This document shows positions 33,888 through 42,358 of a stretch of 64,000 nucleotides of DNA, in pieces; within the stretch, counting starts at the first letter, position 1, and each line of letters starts with the position of its first letter. The notes under the pieces are model-generated. The model did no database searches. It had not been told where the DNA came from and saw only the letters and a list, made by a program, of their open reading frames with translations. The position numbers and the translations under genes are program-made. Where the stretch lies: contig NZ_FONM01000004.1 in the NCBI RefSeq assembly GCF_900112935.1, positions 62,001 through 126,000 of the forward strand, in the 5' to 3' direction. The DNA comes from Trichococcus pasteurii. GTDB lineage: Bacteria > Bacillota > Bacilli > Lactobacillales > Aerococcaceae.

Positions 33888-34697
33888 TTATTGTGTTATT
33901 TTGTCATAGATTTCTTGGTTCAAAGTAAGCTCGAAAGGCCGTTCCAGCCAGATTTCCTGTGATTTGATCCCTTGATGCACCAACATTTCCAATCCATTGC
34001 AGATCTTCAATCCGGCCGATTTTGCCAAACGGAGGAATTCTGTTTCCTGCGGGTTGTAGATCAGATCAACGGCTGCACTGAAATGACGGATCACTTCCAA
34101 TGGGACCGCGCTGATGCCGATGTTGTCAGGGAACATGCCAAGCGGAGTCGTGTTGATGATCAGATCGCCTGAGATGTCCGCTATCTCATCATAACTCATC
34201 AAGGAGATGCGCGGATCGTCCGGAATATCAGCAAGAGCGCCTTTTTTCCGTGAAACGATGATAATGTTATTGATGCCATTATCCAGTAAATATAAAACGA
34301 CTGCTTTTGCGGAGCCGCCGAAACCCAAGACCATTGCCGTCTGGTTTTCAACTGCGATGCCGTGCGAAGCCAACATGGTGCCGAAGCCGTAATAGTCGGT
34401 ATTGGCCCCGTAGAGCTTGCCGTCTTTTACCTTGATTGTATTGACTGCACCGATGCGTGTGGCTTCCGGTGTGATTTCGTCCAAATAAGGCATCACTGTC
34501 TGTTTGTAGGGAATCGTGACATTGACGCCGACGAACCGCAGCACGCGGATCCCTTCGATCGCCGCTTCGAGTTCGCCGGGGGATAATTCAATATGTTTAT
34601 AACCGGCATTCATTCCGATCAGATCGAAAAAAGTCGAATGGATTCTTTCTGAATAACTGTGGCTTAAATGTTCGCCGAATAATCCGAAAAATTGCAT
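33888..34697 (-). CDS. aroE: Shikimate dehydrogenase (NADP)
   Basis: A 269-aa enzyme reducing 3-dehydroshikimate to shikimate. The substrate domain begins FGLFGEHLSHSYSERIHSTF; VGVNVTIPYKQTV carries the catalytic Lys. The nucleotide domain has VLGFGGSAKAVVLYLL, and INTTPLGMFP follows. AAAGGAGTG precedes the ATG. It leads the leftward aroE-aroK-tyrA operon, divergent from the aroF operon across a 180-bp gap. Confidence 0.94.
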   Translation of the reverse strand: MQFFGLFGEHLSHSYSERIHSTFFDLIGMNAGYKHIELSPGELEAAIEGIRVLRFVGVNVTIPYKQTVMPYLDEITPEATRIGAVNTIKVKDGKLYGANTDYYGFGTMLASHGIAVENQTAMVLGFGGSAKAVVLYLLDNGINNIIIVSRKKGALADIPDDPRISLMSYDEIADISGDLIINTTPLGMFPDNIGISAVPLEVIRHFSAAVDLIYNPQETEFLRLAKSAGLKICNGLEMLVHQGIKSQEIWLERPFELTLNQEIYDKITQ

Positions 34698-34783
34698 CAG
34701 GTTTCACTCCTTTTAGGAAAGTGTAGATTATCGCCATCTAAATTTCAATACCCAGATTAAATTAAAAAAAAATTAAAAAACCC

Positions 34784-34811
34784 TTGCAATGATTAGAGCG
34801 TTTGTTATAAT
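34784..34811 (+). promoter_or_regulatory. Promoter of the leader-aroF operon
   Basis: TTGCAA (34784-34789), a 16-bp spacer and a perfect TATAAT (34806-34811). Transcription would start near 34818 and give a leader of about 335 nt before aroF. Confidence 0.75.
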
Positions 34812-34879
34812 GATGGAAATCAGTCGTTTTCATTATGAGTTCAGCTGATTAAATGATACACAAGAGAAGAGGTCATCCG

Positions 34880-35029
34880 ATGGGTTCCACGCATGCTATC
34901 AATCTTTTACAAACAAACTTTTACTTTACATACTTTACATTCTGGGGCTTCTATTTTAGCGCTGGATATTTTGTTTGGAAAAAATTGCATAGAGCGAATA
35001 TGAGAAACATCAGGGGATGCGAAAAATAG
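34880..35029 (+). CDS. Aromatic-rich leader peptide (49 aa) for transcription attenuation
   Basis: An ATG 7 nt after AAGAGGT opens 49 codons ending in TAG. Residues 14-33 read NFYFTYFTFWGFYFSAGYFV with W33 following: seven Phe, four Tyr and two Trp within 20 codons (34919-34978). After them come a short basic tail and, 52 nt beyond the stop, a strong intrinsic terminator just before aroF. This is the layout of ribosome-mediated attenuation as in E. coli pheA or trp leaders, here tuned to all three aromatic amino acids, the end products of the pathway that aroF opens. A small membrane peptide is an unlikely alternative. Confidence 0.85.
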   Translation: MGSTHAINLLQTNFYFTYFTFWGFYFSAGYFVWKKLHRANMRNIRGCEK

Positions 35030-35080
35030 TTTGCAGGACGGATCGTCAGGCAACAGCATTTTTGGATAACGAAGCTTAAC

Positions 35081-35120
35081 GCGGTGCTCATATCATATGG
35101 GCACCGCTTTTTATTTTTTT
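35081..35120 (+). terminator. Attenuator: intrinsic terminator before aroF
   Basis: GCGGTGCTCATA-TCA-TATGGGCACCGC forms a 12-bp stem (one G-T) followed by TTTTTATTTTTTT. It lies 32 bp before aroF and within its transcript. ATATGAG at 34998-35004, inside the leader ORF, is complementary to CTCATAT of its 5' arm and could serve as antiterminator when the ribosome stalls earlier. Confidence 0.88.
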
Positions 35121-35151
35121 AAAAGCAAAAACAAACTAGGAGGAACAAGAC

Positions 35152-36177
35152 ATGATCATCATTTTGAAGAAAACGGCCAAACAAGAGGAAATCAACGAAC
35201 TGACAAAACGCTTAACGGATAAAGGGGTCATCGTGAGCCCGGTAATCGGCGAAACAATGACTATCTTGGGCTTGGTAGGCGATACTTCGAAGGTATCGAT
35301 GGACTCCATCCAGCAACATCATATCGTCGAACGCGTATTGAAAGTCCAGGAGCCTTACAAAAAGGCCAACCGTAAATTCCATCCGGACGATACGGTTGTC
35401 GAAATCGACGGACAACGCATCGGTAACGGCTACTTCGGCGTGATTGCAGGTCCTTGTTCCGTTGAGGGCGAAGAACAGATCATCAGCATCGCGCAACGCG
35501 CAAAAGCGGCAGGCGCTAACTTCCTCCGTGGTGGAGCCTTCAAGCCGCGCACATCACCATACAGTTTCCAAGGTTTGGAATTGGAAGGCTTGCGTTTGTT
35601 GAAATTGGCGAAGGAAGCGACTGGCTTGCCGATCGTTACGGAATTGATGTCCACGAAATTCGTCGATGAGTTCGAGGCGGATGTCGACCTGATCCAAATC
35701 GGCGCACGCAACATGCAGAATTTCGATCTGTTGAAGGAAGTCGGCAAGACGAAGACGCCGGTCCTATTGAAACGCGGTCTGTCCGCAACCTACGAAGAAT
35801 GGTTGATGTCTGCTGAATACATCATGTCCGAAGGGAACGAAAACGTCATCCTTTGCGAACGCGGCATCCGCACATTTGAAACGGAAACACGCAATACTTT
35901 GGATATCCAAGCCGTTCCGGTCATCCAAAAATTGTCCCACTTGCCGATCATCATCGACCCAAGTCATGCCGGCGGTTCTGCTTACCTGGTGCCATCCATG
36001 TCCAAATCCGCAGTCATGTCCGGTGCGAACGGTCTGATGGTGGAAATCCACCACGACCCTGAGAACGCGTGGAGCGATGGCCAACAGTGCCTGAACCCGA
36101 ATGAGTTCGATGAGTTGATGGCTGTCGTAAAACAGTTGATTGCCATTGAAGGAAAGCATTTGGATGCGGTAAAATAA
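35152..36177 (+). CDS. aroF: 3-deoxy-7-phosphoheptulonate synthase (DAHP synthase)
   Basis: A 341-aa enzyme condensing phosphoenolpyruvate and erythrose 4-phosphate, the first step to chorismate. It is of the AroA-I-beta (KDO8P-like) type with an N-terminal ferredoxin/ACT-like regulatory domain (residues 1-70, MIIILKKTAKQEEINELTKR) and a barrel from about 85. Landmarks: IAGPCSVEGEEQI, RGGAFKPRTSPYSFQGL, VLLKRGL, ILCERGIRTFE and IIDPSHAGG. AGGAGGA precedes the ATG. It leads the five-gene operon under leader-peptide control; the N-terminal domain allows feedback inhibition as well. Confidence 0.95.
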   Translation: MIIILKKTAKQEEINELTKRLTDKGVIVSPVIGETMTILGLVGDTSKVSMDSIQQHHIVERVLKVQEPYKKANRKFHPDDTVVEIDGQRIGNGYFGVIAGPCSVEGEEQIISIAQRAKAAGANFLRGGAFKPRTSPYSFQGLELEGLRLLKLAKEATGLPIVTELMSTKFVDEFEADVDLIQIGARNMQNFDLLKEVGKTKTPVLLKRGLSATYEEWLMSAEYIMSEGNENVILCERGIRTFETETRNTLDIQAVPVIQKLSHLPIIIDPSHAGGSAYLVPSMSKSAVMSGANGLMVEIHHDPENAWSDGQQCLNPNEFDELMAVVKQLIAIEGKHLDAVK

Positions 36178-36238
36178 AGGAAGAACTTTCCTTTATAAAA
36201 AACGAAATCTGAATGATAATGGAATAAGGAGTGAAACA

Positions 36239-37312
36239 ATGGCTGAATTACATGTAGGACTCGGCAAAAACAGCTATACGATCCTGATCGAAAATGGCTT
36301 GCGCCACCGTCTTCCGGAAGAAATCAAAAACATCTACAGCGGCAAGAAGATTGCCATCATCACGGACCATAACGTCAATGCGCATTATGGGTCCCAGTTG
36401 GAGGAAGGGCTGCAGGCTGCAGGGTTCGAGACGCTTGTTGTTGCCTTGCCGGCCGGTGAGCAGACGAAAGATTTCCAGATGCTGCCGCAGATCTATGACC
36501 AATTATTGGATTTCCAACTGAACCGCAGTGAACTGATCATTGCCTTGGGTGGCGGCGTCATCGGGGATCTCGCAGGCTTTGCGGCTGCCAGCTTCCTGAG
36601 GGGAGTCCCATTCATCCAGATTCCGACTTCCTTGTTGGCCCAAGTGGACAGCAGCATCGGCGGCAAGGTCGGCGTCGATCTGGCAAGAGGGAAAAATCTG
36701 GTTGGGGCTTTCTATCAACCGAAGAAAGTGTTCATCGATCCGGAAATGCTGAATACGTTGCCGGACCATTACTTCCGCGATGGTCTCGGGGAAGTCATCA
36801 AGTACGGCTGCATCAAGGACGCCAAATTTTTCAGCTTCCTGCAGACGCTGCATACCCGCGAAGAGATGATGGCGCACATCGAACGGATCCTCTACACGTG
36901 CTGCGACATCAAGCGCAGAGTCGTGGAAGAGGACGAAAAGGATACCGGCGAACGGATGCTGCTGAACTTCGGGCACACGATCGCGCACGCTTTGGAGACC
37001 TACACCAATTATTCGAAATATTCGCACGGTGAAGCGGTGGCCATCGGGATGGTAGCCATCACGCGCCTTTCCGAGAAAAAAGGTTTCACCAAACCAGGAA
37101 CAGCAGCTGCGATCGAAGCAATGGCGAAGCAAGTCGGCTTGCCCACGGAACTGCACATCGAGTCTATTAATTTGGACAGCTTGTTGGCAATCATGACATT
37201 GGACAAGAAGAATCTGGACGATCATCTGAAAGTCATCCTGTTGAAGGAAATCGGCATCAGCTACGTTCAGGACGAAACCATCGCCTTCTTTGACGATTTG
37301 GAGAACATGTAG
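36239..37312 (+). CDS. aroB: 3-dehydroquinate synthase
   Basis: A 357-aa NAD-dependent, metal-binding enzyme, second step of the pathway. GGGVIGDLAGFAAASFLRGVPF is the nucleotide-binding region, then PTSLLAQVDSSIGGKVGVDL; metal ligands are in EVIKYG (Glu), LNFGHTIAHALE (His) and the preceding KYSHGEAV (His). AAGGAGTG lies before the ATG. It is 61 bp after aroF, in the same operon. Confidence 0.95.
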   Translation: MAELHVGLGKNSYTILIENGLRHRLPEEIKNIYSGKKIAIITDHNVNAHYGSQLEEGLQAAGFETLVVALPAGEQTKDFQMLPQIYDQLLDFQLNRSELIIALGGGVIGDLAGFAAASFLRGVPFIQIPTSLLAQVDSSIGGKVGVDLARGKNLVGAFYQPKKVFIDPEMLNTLPDHYFRDGLGEVIKYGCIKDAKFFSFLQTLHTREEMMAHIERILYTCCDIKRRVVEEDEKDTGERMLLNFGHTIAHALETYTNYSKYSHGEAVAIGMVAITRLSEKKGFTKPGTAAAIEAMAKQVGLPTELHIESINLDSLLAIMTLDKKNLDDHLKVILLKEIGISYVQDETIAFFDDLENM

Positions 37313-37372
37313 AACATATACTATAGAAGAAACAGAAGAAACAAAATCGAAGCAACAAACAGGAGGATTACA

Positions 37373-38668
37373 ATGGATTTGACGATACAGCCACACAAGC
37401 TATCGGGAACAGTGACTGTCCCGCCTTCAAAGAGTTTGGCGCACCGTGCAGTCATCTGCGCGGCGCTTTCCGACGGCATCTGCAAAATCGATAATATCGC
37501 GCTTTCGGATGACATCATCGCAACTACGGAGGCCATGAAGGCATTCGGAGCAGTAATCGAGCAGGACGGCAGCTCTTTGACGATCAAGGGCGCGGGCCAA
37601 TACGTTACAGACGCAAAAGCCGATGCGGGCGCAACGACCGCAGAGCACCTGATCGATTGCAACGAATCCGGTTCGACGCTGCGTTTTGTCGTACCGATTT
37701 CGACGCTTTTCCAAGGCGCGAGCCGCTTCATCGGAAGAGGGAATCTGGGCAAACGTCCATTGACGATCTTCTACGATATTTTCGAGGAACAAGGCATCTC
37801 CTACAAACCGACTGAAGGCGAACTGGATTTGGTCGTGGACGGGAACCTGAAACCTGGCCATTTCTCATTTCCCGGAAATGTCAGCTCACAATTCATCACA
37901 GGTCTTTTGTTCACTCTGCCTCTTTTGGGCGGAGACTCGGTCATCACGATCACGACACCGCTTGAATCGATCGGCTATATCGATTTGACGCTGGATGTCA
38001 TGAGCGCTTTCGGTGTGACCATCGAAAACGAGGGACATCAACTATTCAGGATCAAGGGCGGACAGTCATACAAAGCGACGGATTACCGCGTCGAAGGGGA
38101 TTATTCCCAAGCGGCCTTCTTCCTTTGCGCTGATGCATTGAGGAACGACCTGTTGGTGGATGATCTGTCGATGGATTCGCTGCAGGGTGACCGCGCTGTC
38201 GTATCAATTTTGGAAGCGATGGGTGTCGCTTTCGAACAGCATGGCAACGGCTTGATCGGCAAGGCAACAAATGGACTGCACGGCACACTGATCGATGCGG
38301 CGCAATGCCCGGATATCATTCCGGTCGTCGCGTTGACGGCTTGCCTGAGCGAAGGCAAAACGGAAATCATCAATGCCGGCAGACTGCGCATCAAAGAATG
38401 CGATCGTCTGCAAGCGACGGCCAGCGAATTGAAGAAACTGGGTGCAAACATCGAGGAACTGCCGGAAGGCTTGTTGATCCATGGCGTCAAATCGCTTAAG
38501 GGCGGAGAAACTGTCTGGAGCTACAAGGACCACCGCATCGCCATGATGCTGGCGATCGCTGCGACAGTCTGCGAACAGCCGATCACGGTCACGGATGCCG
38601 AGTGCGTTTCAAAATCATATCCGAATTTTTGGGAAGACTATCAAGCTATAGGAGGCAAGATACAATGA
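37373..38668 (+). CDS. aroA: 5-enolpyruvylshikimate-3-phosphate synthase
   Basis: A 431-aa EPSP synthase of two inside-out alpha/beta domains. N-terminal PPSKSLAHRAVICAAL holds the catalytic Lys and Arg, CNESGSTLRFVVPI and GRGNLGKRPLTIFYDI are typical, and RIKECDRLQATASELKKLG with DHRIAMMLAIAA lie in the C-terminal half. The segment GNLGKRP (the LPG/GNAGTAMRP loop region) is of the class II kind. AGGAGGAT precedes the ATG; the stop overlaps the aroC start. Confidence 0.95.
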   Translation: MDLTIQPHKLSGTVTVPPSKSLAHRAVICAALSDGICKIDNIALSDDIIATTEAMKAFGAVIEQDGSSLTIKGAGQYVTDAKADAGATTAEHLIDCNESGSTLRFVVPISTLFQGASRFIGRGNLGKRPLTIFYDIFEEQGISYKPTEGELDLVVDGNLKPGHFSFPGNVSSQFITGLLFTLPLLGGDSVITITTPLESIGYIDLTLDVMSAFGVTIENEGHQLFRIKGGQSYKATDYRVEGDYSQAAFFLCADALRNDLLVDDLSMDSLQGDRAVVSILEAMGVAFEQHGNGLIGKATNGLHGTLIDAAQCPDIIPVVALTACLSEGKTEIINAGRLRIKECDRLQATASELKKLGANIEELPEGLLIHGVKSLKGGETVWSYKDHRIAMMLAIAATVCEQPITVTDAECVSKSYPNFWEDYQAIGGKIQ

Positions 38669-39762
38669 GTGGTGTATTTGGGAATAAATTAAAGGTATCC
38701 ATCTTCGGCGAATCACATGGTTCCGCAATCGGCGTCACCATCGACGGTCTGCCGCCAGGCCATAAGATCGATATGGATAAAGTTCTGGAGGAAATGAAAC
38801 GGAGAGCGCCAGGCCAAGGGGCTTTGACGACACCAAGGAAAGAAAAAGATCAGCCTGAAATCTTGAGCGGCTACTTCAACGACATGACGACAGGCAGCCC
38901 GCTTGCGGCGATCATCCGCAACAGCGACACGCGTTCCAAAGACTACGGCCAGATGAAAAAATTGATGCGTCCCGGCCAGGCCGATTATCCCGGCTATGTC
39001 CGTTACGACGGCTTCAATGATTACCGCGGCAGCGGCCATTTCTCCGGCCGGATCACTGCACCGCTAGTGTTTGCGGGCGCGATCGCGAAGCAATTGCTTG
39101 AAAAACAAGGCATCACGATCGGCGGCCACGTGAAGAGCGTAGCCAAGATCCAGGATGACAGCTTCCTGAACACGGAAGTCACACCTGAAATGCTGAAAAG
39201 CTTCGCAAGCAAAGAACTGCCGTTGTTGAACGAGTCGCTTGAAGACGAAATGCGCAACCTGATCCGTGAAGCGAAAGCCAGTGGCGATTCTGTCGGCGGA
39301 ACCGCGGAAATCTGCGTATTGGGCATCCCGGCAGGAGTCGGCAACCCATTCTTTGATTCCGTTGAGTCCGTTCTGGCGCACATTTTATTCTCCGTGCCTG
39401 CCATCAAAGGATTGGAATTCGGAAGCGGCTTCGGCATCGCCGAAATGCTCGGATCGGAAGCGAACGATTCCTATTATTATGACGGCGACCAAATCAAGAC
39501 GCGCACGAACCATAACGGCGGTATTTTGGGCGGCATCACGGACGGCATGCCGATCATCTACAAAGTGGCGATCAAGCCGCCAGCTTCCATCACGAAGCTG
39601 CAGCAAACCATCAATATCGAAGACAAGACCGATGCGGAACTGTCGGTTGAGGGCAGACACGATCCGATCATCGTGCCGCGCGCCATCCCTGTATTGGAAG
39701 CCGTGACGGCGATCGCGATCCTGGATCTGCTGATGGATTCGAAATTCTACAAATACGACTAG
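38665..39762 (+). CDS. aroC: Chorismate synthase
   Basis: A 365-aa FMN-dependent lyase producing chorismate. Signatures: FGESHGSAIGVTIDGLPPG near the N terminus, RYDGFNDYRGSGHFSGRITA, and GGITDGMPIIYKVAIKPPASI with EGRHDPIIVPRA near the end. ATG 38665 shares ATGA with the aroA stop and has GGAGG at 38651; a longer in-frame extension into aroA is rejected. Confidence 0.95.
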   Translation: MSGVFGNKLKVSIFGESHGSAIGVTIDGLPPGHKIDMDKVLEEMKRRAPGQGALTTPRKEKDQPEILSGYFNDMTTGSPLAAIIRNSDTRSKDYGQMKKLMRPGQADYPGYVRYDGFNDYRGSGHFSGRITAPLVFAGAIAKQLLEKQGITIGGHVKSVAKIQDDSFLNTEVTPEMLKSFASKELPLLNESLEDEMRNLIREAKASGDSVGGTAEICVLGIPAGVGNPFFDSVESVLAHILFSVPAIKGLEFGSGFGIAEMLGSEANDSYYYDGDQIKTRTNHNGGILGGITDGMPIIYKVAIKPPASITKLQQTINIEDKTDAELSVEGRHDPIIVPRAIPVLEAVTAIAILDLLMDSKFYKYD

Positions 39763-39785
39763 TGAGAACGGAGTGGAAGGCGAGT

Positions 39786-40931
39786 ATGACGGATTTAGAA
39801 GACTATCGCAAAGAGTTGGATGCCCTTGACCAGGAGCTTGTGGCCCTGTTCGAGAAACGGATGCACATTTCCCAAGCCATCGGCAATTACAAGCTAGCGC
39901 ATGATTTGCCCATCTTTGATGAAGGCCGGGAGCAACGCGTCGTGGAACAGAATCTTACCCATCTGAAGAGTGAGGAGTTTGCGGTGCAGACCCATCATTT
40001 CCTGGATACGATCATGGATCTTTCGAAGGAAGTCCAAAAGGATGTCCGGGCAGCCGCGAACGATTATGAGCAGATTTTTGCGATCCACGATCCAAAAGAG
40101 CACGCGCAGATCGGGTACTTCGGGGAAACGGGATCCTTCTGTGAAGAAGCCATGTTGGCTTATTTCAAGGAAGCGCCCCGCGATCCGAAAAATTATCATA
40201 CCTTTGAATCGCTGTTCCTTGGCATCCAAAACGGGGAAATCGATTATGGCGTTCTGCCTGTGGAAAACTCTTCTACCGGTGCGATTTCACAAGTTCTCGA
40301 TCTGTTGTACAAATATGGTCTTTCCATCGTGGGCGAACAATACATCAAAATCGAACAGCATCTGATCGGCCTCGAAGGGACCGATCTGGGCCAAATCGAG
40401 GAAGTCTATTCGCACCCGCAAGGTTTCCAGCAATCCACCGATTATTTCAAGGACCACGAGCAGTGGCGTCAGATTCCGTTCCACAGCACCTCCGACAGCG
40501 CGAAAATGGTGAAGGATTCCGGCGATGTGCACAAGGGCGCCATCGCCAGCAGAAGGGCCGCCCAGATCCATGGACTCTCCATCTTGGCGGAGAGCATCCA
40601 GAATCAGAGCGAAAACACGACCCGCTTCATCATCGTCGGCAAGGATCTCGAGTCGAATCCGCGCTGCAACAAAGTCAGTGTGGTGTTCTCTTTGGACAAC
40701 CAAGCCGGCACCTTGTTCAAGCTGCTGCGTCATTTCGCGAGGTACCACATCAACCTGATCAAAATCGAATCCCGCCCTGTTGAAGGGGAAAAATGGGAGT
40801 ATCTGTTGTACCTGGATTTCGAAGGCAACATCGCCGACGAAAACGTTCATGAAGCCCTGCGCTTCATCCACCGGAGCAGTGTCTATTTCCGCTTGTTGGG
40901 CTGCTATAGGGCCGCTACCGAAAACAAATAA
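39786..40931 (+). CDS. pheA: Bifunctional chorismate mutase / prephenate dehydratase (P-protein)
   Basis: A 381-aa fusion. Residues 1-85 are an AroQ-type chorismate mutase (YRKELDALDQELVALFEKRM, QAIGNYKL). Residues ~110-290 are prephenate dehydratase, with IGYFGETGSFCEEAMLAYF, VLPVENSSTGAI and the catalytic SENTTRFIIVG. Residues ~300-375 form an ACT domain with NQAGTLFKLLRHFARYHINLIKIESRPV, which in the family binds phenylalanine for feedback inhibition. It converts chorismate to phenylpyruvate. It ends the aro operon, before a strong terminator. In many Bacilli the dehydratase is separate, so this fused form is worth noting. Confidence 0.93.
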   Translation: MTDLEDYRKELDALDQELVALFEKRMHISQAIGNYKLAHDLPIFDEGREQRVVEQNLTHLKSEEFAVQTHHFLDTIMDLSKEVQKDVRAAANDYEQIFAIHDPKEHAQIGYFGETGSFCEEAMLAYFKEAPRDPKNYHTFESLFLGIQNGEIDYGVLPVENSSTGAISQVLDLLYKYGLSIVGEQYIKIEQHLIGLEGTDLGQIEEVYSHPQGFQQSTDYFKDHEQWRQIPFHSTSDSAKMVKDSGDVHKGAIASRRAAQIHGLSILAESIQNQSENTTRFIIVGKDLESNPRCNKVSVVFSLDNQAGTLFKLLRHFARYHINLIKIESRPVEGEKWEYLLYLDFEGNIADENVHEALRFIHRSSVYFRLLGCYRAATENK

Positions 40932-40972
40932 GAAAAGCATTTCACCTTTACGCGGAATGCCTGAAAAGCCAG

Positions 40973-41012
40973 CAATGACCGCTTCGTGCGGCCGTTGCTG
41001 GCTTTTTGTTTT
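40973..41012 (+). terminator. Terminator of the aroF-pheA operon
   Basis: AAAAGCCAGCAA and TTGCTGGCTTTTT close a hairpin with an inner CCGC/GCGG-like stem. T-tract follows. Confidence 0.9.
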
Positions 41013-41019
41013 TCGATTC

Positions 41020-41048
41020 TTGCAGTCCAGGGGAAAAATGGGTACTAT
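41020..41048 (+). promoter_or_regulatory. Promoter of niaR
   Basis: TTGCAG (41020-41025), 17 bp and TACTAT (41043-41048), about 30 bp before the start codon. Confidence 0.55.
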
Positions 41049-41076
41049 TAAGAAGAGAACGCGTTACGGAAGGGTG

Positions 41077-41607
41077 ATGTTTGTGAAAGCAGCAGAGAGA
41101 CGAAATGAAATCATCAAATTATTGGAAGCCACGGATCAACCGGTGAACGCCACCCAACTGGCTGAACTGTTATCGGTCAGCCGTCAGGTCATCGTGGGGG
41201 ATATCGCGCTGATCCGCGCCAAGGGGATCGAGATTCTGGCAACGCCACGCGGCTATCTATCCGCGAATGCGTTCAAAGGCGAAGGCAGCCTGTTCACGGG
41301 CAAAATTGCCTGTCAGCACTCGCAAGCCGAGACAGTTACGGAACTGAACATCATCGTGGACAACGGCGGCGAGGTCGTGGATGTCCAGGTCGAGCATCCC
41401 GTCTACGGCACGTTGACCGGAGAACTGCATATCCGCTCGCGCCATGATGTCATCGATTTTATGAAAAAAATCGCATCAAACGAAGCAGCGATGCTGTCTT
41501 CGCTGACAGGTGGCGTCCATCTGCATACACTTGCCTGCAAGGATGAAGACACATTTCTGCGCATCAAAAAGAAACTGCAGGAAGCGGGCATCCTCTATTC
41601 CGGGTGA
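41077..41607 (+). CDS. niaR: NiaR niacin-responsive repressor (HTH plus 3H domain)
   Basis: A 176-aa repressor. The N-terminal winged helix has ATQLAELLSVSRQVIVGDIALIRAKG; the C-terminal 3H domain carries conserved histidines around ACQHSQAET, VEHPVYG and GGVHLHTLACKDE, the nicotinate/metal site. It should repress NAD-precursor genes when niacin is plentiful. A perfect palindrome before the next gene (niaX) is its likely operator. Start: ATG 41077, or GTG 41083, which has better spacing from GGAAGGG. Confidence 0.92.
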   Translation: MFVKAAERRNEIIKLLEATDQPVNATQLAELLSVSRQVIVGDIALIRAKGIEILATPRGYLSANAFKGEGSLFTGKIACQHSQAETVTELNIIVDNGGEVVDVQVEHPVYGTLTGELHIRSRHDVIDFMKKIASNEAAMLSSLTGGVHLHTLACKDEDTFLRIKKKLQEAGILYSG

Positions 41608-41625
41608 AAACGCCTGAAAATACGC

Positions 41626-41678
41626 TTGACAACGCCTGAAAAGATTATATAATATATTACAACTGTCAAGACAGTTGT
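41626..41678 (+). promoter_or_regulatory. niaX promoter with NiaR operator
   Basis: TTGACA (41626-41631), 16 bp, TATAAT (41648-41653), then the perfect palindrome ACAACTGTC-AA-GACAGTTGT at 41659-41678, which would overlap the transcription start. Palindromic placement right after the -10 suits repression by NiaR. AACGCCTGAAAA is present twice, at 41609 and 41631, 22 bp apart. Confidence 0.8.
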
Positions 41679-41703
41679 AAACATCTTTGGAGGGATTGGC
41701 GAA

Positions 41704-42261
41704 ATGAATACACGTACACAAACGAAACACATTACGATAGCTGCTCTACTGATTGCGATAGGGATCTTGATACCGATGATTTCCCCTTTGAAAATAATTC
41801 TGGAACCGGCTTCCTTTACTTTGGCAAGCCATGTGGCAACGATGATCGCCATGTTCCTTTCACCCGGCATCGCGGTTGCGGTTGCCTTTGGAACGGCTGT
41901 CGGCTTTATGTTGGGCGGCTTTCCGTTGGTCGTAGTCTTGCGTGCGGCAACGCACATGATCTTTTCGTATTTCGGCGCGAAATACATCCAAAAGCATCCT
42001 GATATGGCGCACGACATCAAAAAATCATTGCTGTTCAGCTTTGTGCTTGGCGTTCTGCACGCTGGTTGCGAGGTCATCGTCGTTAGCCTGTTCTACTTTG
42101 CAGGAAACCTTACGGAAGCGTATTACGATAAAGGACTGATTTCTTCCGTCATGCTGCTGGTCGGCGTCGGAACCGTCATCCACAGCATGGTCGATTACTG
42201 GTTGGCCCAAATCGTCTGGAAAACGGTCGGCAAAAAAGCTCTGCCTCTCCGCTCTGTGTAG
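41704..42261 (+). CDS. niaX: Niacin ECF transporter S component NiaX
   Basis: A 185-aa membrane protein with about six helices. The sequence ISPLKIILEPASFTLASHVATMIAMFLSPGIAVAVAFGTAVGFMLGG and RAATHMIFSYFGAKYI are typical of NiaX. It would bind niacin and use the shared ECF module. TTTGGAGGGA precedes the ATG. It follows niaR and its operator. Confidence 0.9.
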   Translation: MNTRTQTKHITIAALLIAIGILIPMISPLKIILEPASFTLASHVATMIAMFLSPGIAVAVAFGTAVGFMLGGFPLVVVLRAATHMIFSYFGAKYIQKHPDMAHDIKKSLLFSFVLGVLHAGCEVIVVSLFYFAGNLTEAYYDKGLISSVMLLVGVGTVIHSMVDYWLAQIVWKTVGKKALPLRSV

Positions 42262-42281
42262 ATCGGAAAACGAATCAAATG

Positions 42282-42326
42282 AAAAGGACGCATCCCCGGA
42301 TTTAACTGCGGGATGCGTCCTTTTTT
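42282..42326. terminator. Bidirectional terminator after niaX
   Basis: AAAAGGACGCATCCC and GGGATGCGTCCTTTTTT form a 15-bp stem around a 13-nt loop. It also ends the convergent carbonic anhydrase gene. Confidence 0.92.
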
Positions 42327-42358
42327 CTGTGTGTGGAACATTCATGCTTCGGTTTTTA

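Noticed and set aside
34818-35151. T-box or trp-type TRAP element ahead of aroF
   Set aside because: No T-box sequence (AGGGTGGNACCGCG) and no spaced GAG/TAG repeats; the leader peptide explains the region better.
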